From positions 248,001 to 312,000 of the forward strand of contig CAYJFS010000001.1 of the NCBI GenBank assembly GCA_964369665.1: a stretch of DNA of 64,000 bases. The letters are read 5' to 3'. Origin of the DNA: Bilophila sp964369665. GTDB lineage: Bacteria; Desulfobacterota; Desulfovibrionia; Desulfovibrionales; Desulfovibrionaceae. The notes under the pieces are model-generated. The model saw nothing but the letters and a program-made list of their open reading frames with translations, was not told the origin of the DNA and did no database searches. Shown here piece by piece: positions 27,150 through 35,630 of the stretch (within the stretch, counting starts at the first letter, position 1; the number at the start of each line of letters is the position of its first letter). The position numbers and the translations under genes were made by a program.

Positions 27150-29369
27150 TTATGATATAGAAGCAATCCTTGTAGAAAGCCAAGTGTGACGCCTCTGCAT
27201 TTTATTATTTTTTATTGCCATAGCCAATGCTTTTGATTCTCCAACAAAAATAACAAGCTTTTTCCCACGTGTAACACCTGTATACACAAGATTCCTTTGA
27301 AGCAACATATAGTGTTGTGTCATAAGTGGAATAATGACTGCAGGATATTCTGAACCTTGAGATTTATGTATTGAAATAGCATAAGCTGTAACAACTTCAT
27401 CCAATTCATCTAAAGAGTATTGAATACATCTTTCATCAAAACGTACAGTTATATTCTTATTATCTATATCAATATAACTAATACAACCAATATCTCCATT
27501 AAAAACATCTTTCTCATAATTATTCTTAATCTGCATAACTTTATCACCAAGACGATAAACTTTCTCTCCACGCTGTAAAAAATGCGATGAATTATTAAGA
27601 GCATCTTGTAATTTTCTATTTAAATTTGCAGCACCAACAGTCCCTTTATGCATTGGGGTTAACACTTGAATATCATTAATAGAGTCAAATTTAAATCTTC
27701 TAGGAATATGATTTTTTACAAGCTCAACGATAATATCAACTACTTTATCAGCATCAGCTTGTCGAATAAAATAAAAATCAGAAAGGACATCTTTAGATGA
27801 TTCTAAACATGGTATGGTACCATGATTAATCATATGTGCATTACAAACAATCTGACTTTCTGCTGCCTGTCGAAAGACTTCAACAAGTTCAATAACAGGT
27901 ACTGCTTTTGAAAAAATAAAATCTTTAAGAACATTACCAGGACCAACAGATGGAAGCTGATGTATATCGCCAACAAAAATAATTGTAGCTCCTAATGGTA
28001 CAGCTTTAAACAGATGATATGCTAACATAACATCCATCATTGATGCTTCATCAACAACTAAAAGCCCACATGCTAATGGCATATCTTCATTACGAGCAAA
28101 GCCATCTTCTTGTGGTTGGTACTCCAAAAGACGATGGATTGTTTTTGCTTCTATACCTATAGTTTCTGACATCCTTTTGGCTGCTCTACCTGTTGGAGCT
28201 GCCAAAAGGATTTTTGCTTTATGTTCTTTAAAAACTTTAATAATTGCATGAAGAATTGTTGTTTTTCCTGTACCTGGACCACCTGTAAGAATGAACACTT
28301 TTGATGAAGTAGCCATTTTTATGGCTTCAAGTTGCTCTGGAGCAAGACTAATGTGTAATTTTTTAACTACATCTTGAATAGTTTCATCACTATTAACAAA
28401 CTGTACAGACTTTGGTGAGCGTAAAATACGTTGGAGATAAAAAGCTATCTTTGATTCATAGTGATGATACCGTGATAGATACACTCCAACATGATCACTA
28501 AACTTCTCACAAACAACCCTTTCTTCTTGAACCAACTGTTCTATAGCTATCTCTACAAGATCTATAGAAACATTTAATATATCACTTGTCAAACTCATCA
28601 ATGCATCCTGTGGATAATACACATGACCTTCATCAACTAACTTTAAAAGTGTATATAGCGTTCCAGCTTGAATACGTAATGCGTGTGTTGTATCAAAGCC
28701 TATTTTAGTAGCCAAAGCATCAGCACTAAGAAAACCTATTCCATGAATGTCCATTGCAAGTCGATATGGATTTTCTTTCACAATGTTCAAAGCATTCTGA
28801 CCATAGTACCGATAAATCTTTATTGCATATGCAGCACTTATTTCATGTTGTTGTAAAAACAACATAAGCTCACGTGTACTTTGATGTTCTTTCCAGCAAT
28901 CAAGTATCTGATCAAGCTTCTTTTGAGTAATACCTTTGATATTAAGTAATTTATTTGGATCATGTTCTAAAGTATGAAAGGTATCTTCACCAAAAGCTGT
29001 AACAATTGATTCAGCTATTTTTTTACCTATACCTTTAATTAACCCAGAAGAAAGATAACGTTTTATCCCTTCTATAGAAGCAGGTAAGCATTCTTCACAA
29101 ATATGCATTTGGAACTGTTTACCAAACCGGGCACTCATCATCCACTGACCATGAATACGAATAAATGATCCAGGCTGTGGATTGCTTAGATACCCAACAA
29201 CAGAAACATTATCTAAGTTTGTATTTCCTTCAGGTCTAAGACGAAAAACTGTATAGCCATTTTCTGTATTATGAAAAACAACACGCTCAACAACTCCTTT
29301 TAAACTAATATCATTATGGCTTAAAGAAGGTTGAGATGATTGTGTATATGCTTCTATTGGTTGTTTCAT
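27150..29369 (-). CDS. recD2: RecD2-type ATP-dependent helicase
   Basis: 739-residue SF1B 5'-3' DNA helicase of the RecD/TraA group that works without RecBC. The N-terminal OB-like region has GVVERVVFHNTENGYTVF, followed by helix-hairpin-helix segments (LIKGIGKKIAESIV, LLNIKGITQKKL). The motor begins with GGPGTGKTT at about 360-369, has VVDEASMMDVML as motif II, GDIHQLPSVGPG as motif III, and AISIHKSQGSEYPAV near the end as motif VI. It is the first gene of a pair with the NlpC lipoprotein, but the pairing has no evident functional logic. Confidence 0.9.
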   Translation of the reverse strand: MKQPIEAYTQSSQPSLSHNDISLKGVVERVVFHNTENGYTVFRLRPEGNTNLDNVSVVGYLSNPQPGSFIRIHGQWMMSARFGKQFQMHICEECLPASIEGIKRYLSSGLIKGIGKKIAESIVTAFGEDTFHTLEHDPNKLLNIKGITQKKLDQILDCWKEHQSTRELMLFLQQHEISAAYAIKIYRYYGQNALNIVKENPYRLAMDIHGIGFLSADALATKIGFDTTHALRIQAGTLYTLLKLVDEGHVYYPQDALMSLTSDILNVSIDLVEIAIEQLVQEERVVCEKFSDHVGVYLSRYHHYESKIAFYLQRILRSPKSVQFVNSDETIQDVVKKLHISLAPEQLEAIKMATSSKVFILTGGPGTGKTTILHAIIKVFKEHKAKILLAAPTGRAAKRMSETIGIEAKTIHRLLEYQPQEDGFARNEDMPLACGLLVVDEASMMDVMLAYHLFKAVPLGATIIFVGDIHQLPSVGPGNVLKDFIFSKAVPVIELVEVFRQAAESQIVCNAHMINHGTIPCLESSKDVLSDFYFIRQADADKVVDIIVELVKNHIPRRFKFDSINDIQVLTPMHKGTVGAANLNRKLQDALNNSSHFLQRGEKVYRLGDKVMQIKNNYEKDVFNGDIGCISYIDIDNKNITVRFDERCIQYSLDELDEVVTAYAISIHKSQGSEYPAVIIPLMTQHYMLLQRNLVYTGVTRGKKLVIFVGESKALAMAIKNNKMQRRHTWLSTRIASIS

Positions 29370-29515
29370 ATTCCTCTATAGTACATTGTGAAAAAAAGTG
29401 GTACAAGAATTAATTATACTAAATAATTATTTTATATAATGCTTATATTATTCTCCTTAAAAAGATTGACACTATCACTATGGTTAGATAATAAACTCAT
29501 TATTAATTCTTCATT

Positions 29516-29591
29516 GGGCGGTTAGCTCAGTTGGTAGAGCGTCGGCCTTACAAGCCGAATGCCACAGGTTCAAGTCCTGTACCGCCCACCA
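29516..29591 (+). tRNA. tRNA-Val (anticodon TAC)
   Basis: The 76-base gene folds as a normal cloverleaf. The acceptor GGGCGGT pairs with ACCGCCC, the D-arm is GCTC...GAGC, and the anticodon stem TCGGC/GCCGA surrounds the loop CTTACAA, giving anticodon TAC. The T-arm is CAGGTTCAAGTCCTG. The 3' CCA is encoded (29589-29591). No other tRNA is next to it. Confidence 0.96.
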
Positions 29592-29638
29592 CTTTAAAAC
29601 TAAAAAACTTTCATTTTAAAATATAAAAACTATTTTTT

Positions 29639-30225
29639 ATGAAAAAAAATAGTATAATTTCAGTCTATATTTTAAGTTTTATTTTAGTATTTAATACTAT
29701 AGCCTTCTGTCTTCCAAAAGGTTTTGTAGATGTTCAAACTATTATCCCAGATCTTGCTGTTGATTTACGATATCTTGGATCAAATAATTTTGTTGGTAGA
29801 CCTAAAAAGGCTATGAAGGTCAGTCTGTTATCTTAACAAAAGAGACTGCACAAGCCCTTGCTCAAGTCCAAAATGAATTATGCAAATAGGCCTTGGACTT
29901 TTGGTTTACAATGCCTATCGACCTGTAAAAGCTGTCGAAGATTTTGTTGCATGGAGCAAAGGTTTATCTGACACAAAAACAAAAAGCAGCTACTATCCAG
30001 ACCTTGAAAAACATGAATTATTTGAACAAAGTTATATTTATGGTATCAAATCATCACACTCTAGAGGAAGCATTGTTGATGTCACTATTATTTCTTTATA
30101 TTGTAATATTAATAATAAATCTTGTATTTGCTCCATTCCTCTTGATATGGGTTGAAGAATGGTGGCACTTTACTCTTGCAAATGAACCATTCCCTGATAC
30201 ATACTTTAGTTTCCCTGTAAAATAA
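29639..30225 (+). pseudogene. Broken D-alanyl-D-alanine dipeptidase (VanX/DdpX family), exported form
   Basis: First of two tandem copies. It starts with a clear signal peptide (ISVYILSFILVFNTIAFC), then GFVDVQTIIPDL and GSNNFVGRP as in the intact copy. Compared with that copy it has lost two bases near 29803 (PKKAM instead of PIKGY) and one near 29887 (stop after NELCK). About 110 bases are also missing between DMG and EEWWHFTL, around 30151. The coding sense is easily restored across three frames, so decay is recent. The remaining frames are 29639-29836 and pieces up to 30225. Confidence 0.85.
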
Positions 30226-30276
30226 TATATTTATCTAAAGTTATTATTCTTAAATAAAATTTATTAGTTGTATTAT

Positions 30277-30954
30277 ATGAAAAAAGCACTATCAGAATTT
30301 TATGAACTGCCTATAGGCTTTGTTGACGTCAAAACAATTATCCCAGATATTATCGCTGATCTTCCATACTTTGGATCAAATAATTTTGTTGGTAGACCTA
30401 TAAAAGGCTATCAAAAAAAACGTATCCTCTTAACGTTAGAAGCAACTCAAGCACTTGCTAAAGTTCAAGATGAATTACGTAAACTTGGTCTTGGACTATT
30501 AATATATGATGCGTATCGACCTGTACAAGCTGTCGAAGATTTTGTTGCATGGGGAAAAGATACATATGATATAAAAACAAAGAATATATATTATCCAGAC
30601 CTTGAAAAACATGAACTATTTGAACAAGGCTATATAAATCAACATTCTACACACTCTCGTGGAAGTACTGTAGACTTAACAATTATTCCTTTACCAATAA
30701 ATAATAACATACACATCTCTCATAAGAATACCAACAACTACCAATCCATTGATATGGGTGGATATTTTGATTTCTTTGGACAATTATCCCATAGCAACTA
30801 TATATATATTAGCCCCCAGCAAAGAGCTAACAGGCTTCTTTTACAAATAGTTATGAAAAAATATAACTTCATACCACTTGATAAAGAGTGGTGGCACTTT
30901 ACTCTTTCAAATGAGCCATTCCCTAATACCTACTTTGATTTTCCTATAAGATAA
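30277..30954 (+). CDS. ddpX: D-alanyl-D-alanine dipeptidase (VanX/DdpX family)
   Basis: Zinc dipeptidase that splits D-Ala-D-Ala. 225 residues from the ATG at 30277. Catalytic features are all present: Arg81 in DAYRP, zinc ligands His126 and Asp133 in STHSRGSTVDLT, the catalytic base Glu204 and zinc ligand His207 in EWWHF. Unlike its upstream broken twin it has no signal peptide and begins MKKALSEFYELP, so it is predicted cytoplasmic. That suggests D-Ala-D-Ala recycling, not glycopeptide resistance; no vanH/vanA homologues are nearby. No strong ribosome-binding site was seen. Confidence 0.88.
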   Translation: MKKALSEFYELPIGFVDVKTIIPDIIADLPYFGSNNFVGRPIKGYQKKRILLTLEATQALAKVQDELRKLGLGLLIYDAYRPVQAVEDFVAWGKDTYDIKTKNIYYPDLEKHELFEQGYINQHSTHSRGSTVDLTIIPLPINNNIHISHKNTNNYQSIDMGGYFDFFGQLSHSNYIYISPQQRANRLLLQIVMKKYNFIPLDKEWWHFTLSNEPFPNTYFDFPIR

Positions 30955-31156
30955 CTTTTTATATATACTGAGGTTTATTTATAACTTTTATATTTTTATA
31001 TTTTCTCTATATAAAAGCCACATTAAATGTATTCATCCTTTAAATCAAAAAATGTAACAATGTATAGTTGTATTATTTATAGAACTCACGTACTCTAATT
31101 TTCTGTAAAAAATTGACCAAAATATATATCCAACAAGGGTTATAACTTAAAAAGTC

Positions 31157-31179
31157 TGTATAGATTCTTCATCTATACA
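31157..31179. promoter_or_regulatory. Perfect inverted repeat upstream of the HesB-like selenoprotein gene
   Basis: TGTATAGAT-TCTTC-ATCTATACA is a perfect 9-5-9 inverted repeat ending 37 bases before the ATG at 31217. It has no T-run after it, so it is more likely an operator or a 5' leader hairpin than a terminator. The regulator is unknown. Confidence 0.45.
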
Positions 31180-31216
31180 AGTGTCTTTCAAAAGTTAGTT
31201 TAAGGAGTTAGCTTCT

Positions 31217-31543
31217 ATGATTAATGTAACAGAAAATGCTCAAAAAGAGTTAGAAACATACTTTGAAAATAAAGAAAAAAGTCCTCTTAGGATTTACCTT
31301 GCATCAGGAGGATGAAGTGGTCCACGTCTTGCTTTGGCTCTGGATGAGCCAAATAATGATGACTCTGTAGTCGAACAAAACAGTTTCACATTTTGTATTA
31401 ATAAAGAATTACTAAGCTCTGTAAAATCTGTAACTATTGATATGAGCTATATGGGATTTGATATAGAACCAGAAATTCCTCTTACAAGTACTGGGGGTGG
31501 CTGTGGTTCAGGTGGATGTAGCTCAGGTGGATGTGGTAGTTAA
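31217..31543 (+). CDS. HesB/IscA-like selenoprotein (Sec33, in-frame UGA)
   Basis: A 109-codon frame with AAGGAG at 31202-31207, ATG at 31217 and TAA at 31541, interrupted only by TGA at 31313-31315 (codon 33). The protein reads LRIYLASGG-U-SGPRLALAL, so the UGA sits exactly where IscA/HesB proteins carry their first conserved cysteine (G-G-C-S-G). The frame continues with FTFCINKELL and SYMGFDIEPEIP, and ends in a Gly/Cys tail with three CG(S) units. A SECIS-like hairpin follows the UGA. HesB-like proteins are a known bacterial selenoprotein family. Likely role: Fe-S or metal handling, or redox. A caller that treats UGA as stop would report only 31334-31543. Confidence 0.88.
31313..31353 (+). 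promoter_or_regulatory. UGA codon and SECIS-like hairpin
   Basis: Seventeen bases after the UGA (31313-31315), TTTGGCTC (31333-31340) pairs perfectly with GAGCCAAA (31346-31353) around the loop TGGAT. The distance and the small G-containing apical loop match bacterial SECIS elements read by SelB. All of it lies inside the coding frame. Confidence 0.75.
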
Positions 31544-31567
31544 GTTTCACAGTTATTTAAAATAAAG

Positions 31568-31615
31568 CTAGGGCTAAAAATAACTTTAATAATAAAAAAG
31601 CCCTAGTTTTATTTT
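31568..31615. terminator. Terminator between the selenoprotein gene and fumarase
   Basis: CTAGGGCT (31568-31575) pairs with AGCCCTAG (31599-31606) and is followed by TTTTATTTT. The 23-base loop is AT-rich. It ends the plus-strand selenoprotein transcript, and the complementary strand may serve the convergent fumarase genes. Confidence 0.75.
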
Positions 31616-32171
31616 ACTTAGCATATTGCTTAGGAGCCTCAATATAAAAATCTCTTCCCTGTGCGTCACCAACAACTATTACTGGAAAATCCTTTACTTC
31701 CATAAGCGCTAATGCCTCAGAACCCAAATCATGATAAGCAACAATCGTATAATTAGTTATACATTTAGAAAGAAGTGCTCCAGCACCACTGATAGTAGCA
31801 AAATATAAAGCACTATATTTTGTTAGTACATCAAGAACAATTTGAGAACGTCTTCCTTTACCAATCATACCTGTAAGACCCTGCTGTAATAATGTTGGTA
31901 CATATGAATCCATACGCCCAGAAGTCGTTGGCCCTGCTGCACCAATAATATGCCCAGGCCTAGCTGGAGAAGGACCAGAATAATAAATAATTTGATCCTT
32001 AAGGTTAACAGGGAGTTCTTTGTCTTGTCTCAATGTTTCTAACATACGTTTGTGTGCAGCATCTCTTGCAGCATAAAAAACACCTGTTATCAACACCTGA
32101 TCACCTATTTGTAAAGAACGCACAATATCTTTTGTAAGAGGAGTGGTAATAGATATGGCAGAAGATAACAT
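31614..32171 (-). CDS. fumB: Fumarate hydratase class I, beta (C-terminal) subunit
   Basis: 185-residue subunit of the oxygen-sensitive [4Fe-4S] fumarase that interconverts fumarate and malate. It matches the C-terminal domain of one-chain class I enzymes: LQIGDQVLITGVFYAARDAAHKRM, then PGHIIGAAGPTTSGRMD and GRRSQIVLDVL. It follows the alpha subunit by 20 bases. The split into two chains is typical of Desulfovibrio and many anaerobes. Confidence 0.93.
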   Translation of the reverse strand: MLSSAISITTPLTKDIVRSLQIGDQVLITGVFYAARDAAHKRMLETLRQDKELPVNLKDQIIYYSGPSPARPGHIIGAAGPTTSGRMDSYVPTLLQQGLTGMIGKGRRSQIVLDVLTKYSALYFATISGAGALLSKCITNYTIVAYHDLGSEALALMEVKDFPVIVVGDAQGRDFYIEAPKQYAK

Positions 32172-32191
32172 AAACTTTCCTTAGCTATTTC

Positions 32192-33040
32192 TTATAAAAT
32201 GACTTCTGAATGACGAACAGAATGACAATTAATGTTTACAGCAACAGGTAATAAAGAAATATGTGTTGGATAAAAATCAATATTAACCTTTAATACTGTT
32301 GTATTGCCACCAAAGCCAAGCGGACCAATGCCAAGATTATTTAGTTCACCAAGAAGCTCTCTTTCTAATGCTGCATATCGAGAATCATTGTTGTATGTAT
32401 CAACATCTCGAAGTGCTGCTTTTTTTGCATATAATGCTACTAACTCCATATTCCCGCCAATGCCAATACCAACAACAAGTGGCGGACAAGCACTTGCACC
32501 AGCATTCTTTACAGTATCGATAACAAACTGCTTTATACCTTCTATACCATCTGCAGGTGAAAGCATCTTTAAAGCACTCTTATTTTCAGAGCCAGTGCCT
32601 TTTGCTGCAAATTTTATCTTAATACCTGAACCTGGAACAAGGTTCATATGAATAATAGCAGGTGTATTATCTTCTGTGTTTTTTCGATCAAAAAGAGGGT
32701 CTGTAACCATAGACTTACGCAAAAAACCAGCAATATACCCTTTAGAAACCCCTTTATTAATAGCTTCTTTAAAAGAACCACCAATAATATGTACATCCTG
32801 ACCAATATCTACAAAAACAACAGCAAAACCTGTATCTTGACAAAGAGGAATCTTTTCTTCAGCTGCAATATCAGCATTTTTTAAAATTTGTATTAATGTA
32901 TTACGGCCAAGCTCTGAAGTTTCACTATCAAGAGCATGTTCTAATGCTGAATACACTTTATTATCTAAAGAGTAACATGAATCTAAAACAAGCTTAAATA
33001 CAGCTTCTTCAACAAGAGAAGCACTTATCTCCTTTTGCAA
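32192..33040 (-). CDS. fumA: Fumarate hydratase class I, alpha (N-terminal) subunit
   Basis: 282-residue partner that carries the Fe-S cluster. Cluster cysteines are visible in IPLCQDTGFAVVF, AGASACPPLVVGIGIGGN and the C-terminal VAVNINCHSVRHSE. FGGNTTVLKVNIDFYPTH is also characteristic. The beta subunit follows. It supplies malate/fumarate interconversion for the C4 branch. Confidence 0.93.
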   Translation of the reverse strand: MQKEISASLVEEAVFKLVLDSCYSLDNKVYSALEHALDSETSELGRNTLIQILKNADIAAEEKIPLCQDTGFAVVFVDIGQDVHIIGGSFKEAINKGVSKGYIAGFLRKSMVTDPLFDRKNTEDNTPAIIHMNLVPGSGIKIKFAAKGTGSENKSALKMLSPADGIEGIKQFVIDTVKNAGASACPPLVVGIGIGGNMELVALYAKKAALRDVDTYNNDSRYAALERELLGELNNLGIGPLGFGGNTTVLKVNIDFYPTHISLLPVAVNINCHSVRHSEVIL

Positions 33041-33133
33041 ATTCTTTTCTCCAAAACTAAAAAATCTGTTATAGCCATTTTATTAAACATAATAAAAAGA
33101 TTCAAAAGGCTACTATGTTCATATATATTAATA

Positions 33134-33643
33134 TTAAAGCTGTAATAATTCAAGCATACTACTTTTCTCACCATATGCTTTTTTACTATTTTGATTATTA
33201 TCAACAGTCATATCAGGTTGTAACGTAAATACATCTTCAAGATGTACAGCATCTTTTTTTGAATTTTTGGATAATGCATCTGAAGGAAACACATCATCTA
33301 AATTAACATGTTCCACATTACTAGATTTAACCTGAGCATGCGATATATCTGCTTTTGAATCAACTTCTTTTTCTATTTTAGTAAAAGTCGCTGGCTCATT
33401 TTGAGTAATGGTATTTGGATCAGCCTGTACTTCTGAAAAATAATTTGTTGGAGCTGTTTGTGATCTTACTCTATTCGACAACTGAGCCATAGAAGCAACT
33501 GTTTCTTCTATTTTTGTAAGTTGAACAATAAACTCTTTATGTTTTTTATTGATAAATTTCATAGTTCTATCTTGGCCACGCACTATAGAGTAAAACATGA
33601 CAAACATGCCAAAAAAACTCAGTGCTACTGCAGCTAATAACAT
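33134..33643 (-). CDS. Small single-pass membrane protein, unidentified
   Basis: I do not recognise this gene. From the ATG at 33641-33643, with AGGAG just upstream, it gives about 169 residues. An upstream ATG at 33697 would add a Cys/Tyr-rich extension without support. It has one N-terminal membrane segment (LLAAVALSFFGMFVMFY), a basic stretch (DRTMKFINKKHKEF), then a probable coiled coil and a long polar tail. Two similar motifs, HVNLDDVF and AVHLEDVF, repeat in the tail. It sits alone between fumarase and purM. Confidence 0.6.
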   Translation of the reverse strand: MLLAAVALSFFGMFVMFYSIVRGQDRTMKFINKKHKEFIVQLTKIEETVASMAQLSNRVRSQTAPTNYFSEVQADPNTITQNEPATFTKIEKEVDSKADISHAQVKSSNVEHVNLDDVFPSDALSKNSKKDAVHLEDVFTLQPDMTVDNNQNSKKAYGEKSSMLELLQL

Positions 33644-34073
33644 AGGACAACTCCTATTTATAAAATAACCACAAAAATGATAATAGTATTTACTCAACTA
33701 TTTTCTTATTGAACACTACAATAATGAAGAAACATTCTTTTAACACTAAAACTAATGAAGTAAACACATACAATAAGATGATTCATTAAAATTATTGTAT
33801 AACTATAGAAGATAGAAAAAATCATTATATTGCTTAATGCTATATAGTTATTATTATTTTTTATATTTTATAAAATATATTTATATTTATTATTAATTAA
33901 ACAGCTTGTGTTTGAAAACTATCTCTAACTAAATAGAAATACACTATATAACATGACACTAAAACATTATAATATATATTACTAAAACTATAACATTATC
34001 TTACTTATTATAAAAAACTACACTAACTGAATAAATATAGTGTACTAAACACATAAAGTAAAAATATTACTAA
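33644..34073. other. Intergenic region between purM and a small membrane protein
   Basis: About 430 very AT-rich bases downstream of purM. No reading frame, RNA or clear terminator was recognised. It should contain the promoter of the small membrane protein gene. Confidence 0.35.
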
Positions 34074-35126
34074 TTATTCAAACACTACATTAATTTGTTC
34101 ACTGCTATCTTTACGATGATCAATATTTCCAATAATCCAAGCATTTATTTGCATAGCACTGAGTCTACTCATAACCTCTTCAAGAATATCTTTTGAAATA
34201 ATAAATATATAACCTATACCACAGTTAAATATTTGTAACATCTCTGACCACTCTAAATCAGACTGCTCTTTTAACCAATGAAAAATTGGTTGTATTTTCC
34301 AAACACCAAAATATATATTAGCTATAACTGTAGCTGGCAATACTCTTGGTATATTATCATAAAAACCACCTCCTGTAATATGAACCATCCCACTAATTGG
34401 TAATTCACGTAAAATATTTTTAACAACTTCAGTATAGATAACCGTTGGTTCTAAAAGAACATCTTGAAAAGTAGATGTAGATCCAGGGACAATATCATAC
34501 ATACTTCTTCCACTTTCTCTAAATATTTTACGTATAAGCGCATACCCATTTGCATGAAGGCCTGAAGATGCTAGACCAATAATAACATCTCCAACTTTAA
34601 TAGATGAGCCATCAACTATTTTGTTATTATCAACAATACCAGTACAAAAACCTGCTAAATCATATTCTCCTATAGTATACATATCAGGGAGCTCTGCTGT
34701 TTCTCCACCTATAAGAGCACAACCAGCTTGCTTACAACCTTCTGTAATACCTCCTATTACATCTGTAATAGTATCAATATTAAGTTTAGCTGTAGCAAAA
34801 TAATCAAGAAAAAACAAAGGACGTGCACCTTGAACAAGGATATCATTTACACACATAGCAACAAGATCTATACCTATAGTGTCATGTTTATTAAATTCAA
34901 AGGCAAGCTTTAACTTGGTACCAACACCATCTGTAGAAGAAACAAGAATTGGTTCTTGTATACCTGACAAATCAAGCTTAAAAAGACCACTAAAACCACC
35001 TATATCAGACAAAACACCTTGAGTTCTTGATTCTAAAGCAAACCCTTTTATTTTTGAAACTACTTCATTTCCTGTAGCTATATCAACACCAGCATCTGCA
35101 TATGCTTGTGCTCTTGTTAAAACCAT
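34074..35126 (-). CDS. purM: Phosphoribosylformylglycinamidine cyclo-ligase (AIR synthetase)
   Basis: Fifth step of purine synthesis: FGAM plus ATP to aminoimidazole ribotide. 350 residues. Signature segments are YADAGVDIATGNEVV, LVSSTDGVGTKLKLAF, CVNDILVQGARPLFFLDYFA, the GGETAELPDMY loop and ITGGGFYDNIPRVLP. The start has AGGAGAAAG upstream. It is monocistronic, with long spacers on both sides. Its presence shows that this AT-rich genome keeps at least part of de novo purine synthesis. Confidence 0.96.
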   Translation of the reverse strand: MVLTRAQAYADAGVDIATGNEVVSKIKGFALESRTQGVLSDIGGFSGLFKLDLSGIQEPILVSSTDGVGTKLKLAFEFNKHDTIGIDLVAMCVNDILVQGARPLFFLDYFATAKLNIDTITDVIGGITEGCKQAGCALIGGETAELPDMYTIGEYDLAGFCTGIVDNNKIVDGSSIKVGDVIIGLASSGLHANGYALIRKIFRESGRSMYDIVPGSTSTFQDVLLEPTVIYTEVVKNILRELPISGMVHITGGGFYDNIPRVLPATVIANIYFGVWKIQPIFHWLKEQSDLEWSEMLQIFNCGIGYIFIISKDILEEVMSRLSAMQINAWIIGNIDHRKDSSEQINVVFE

Positions 35127-35630
35127 TGCTTTCTCCTAATACATAGTAATATAAATTACTATAAACATCTAAAGCTAGTTACTTATAAACTATTTACAAC
35201 AACTTTTGCTTATGAATAACTAGAAGCATCTACTGTTCATTATGACTATACATTTACTATACAAACTTAACCTACTGCCTATAATAATTCATTAATTAAT
35301 AGCTAAAACAAATACTACCTTACTAAAGCTGCATCACATAAGCCTAGAAATACTCATACACAATTCAAACTAAAACTAAATTTTTACAATAGTTATGCTA
35401 CTACCATCAAAATCCTCAAAAAGAGTTATATCAAAGACTTGAAATATAATACCATATGAAAAAACATATTTTTTCATTTATTACTTATAAAAATTTTGAA
35501 AATTAATGTTCAAGATGTCATTATAAAGTTTACCTATCTATTAATAATAACTAATTATAGACAAAATAAAAATAATCCATAAACTATACTTATCACAAAA
35601 AACTATCTATAATAATAAAAAAACAATACT
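35127..35630. other. Divergent intergenic region upstream of purM and the Smr gene
   Basis: About 500 AT-rich bases with promoters expected for both flanking genes. The only structure noticed is ATGAAAAAA-CATA-TTTTTTCAT (35456-35477), an AT-only hairpin of doubtful meaning. No reading frame was recognised. Confidence 0.35.

Noticed and set aside
29516..29640. tRNA-Val as an integration site for the tandem dipeptidase genes
   Set aside because: No integrase gene and no repeat of the tRNA 3' end was found downstream, so the tandem copies look like a simple duplication.
31313..31315. TGA in the HesB-like gene as an ordinary nonsense mutation (pseudogene)
   Set aside because: The stop falls exactly on the family's conserved Cys position, the downstream frame is fully conserved, and a SECIS-like hairpin follows. 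Chance mutation would rarely hit that codon.
35456..35477. AT-only hairpin with T-run as a terminator
   Set aside because: It has a single G-C pair per arm end at most and lies in a divergent region with no gene to terminate; likely composition bias.
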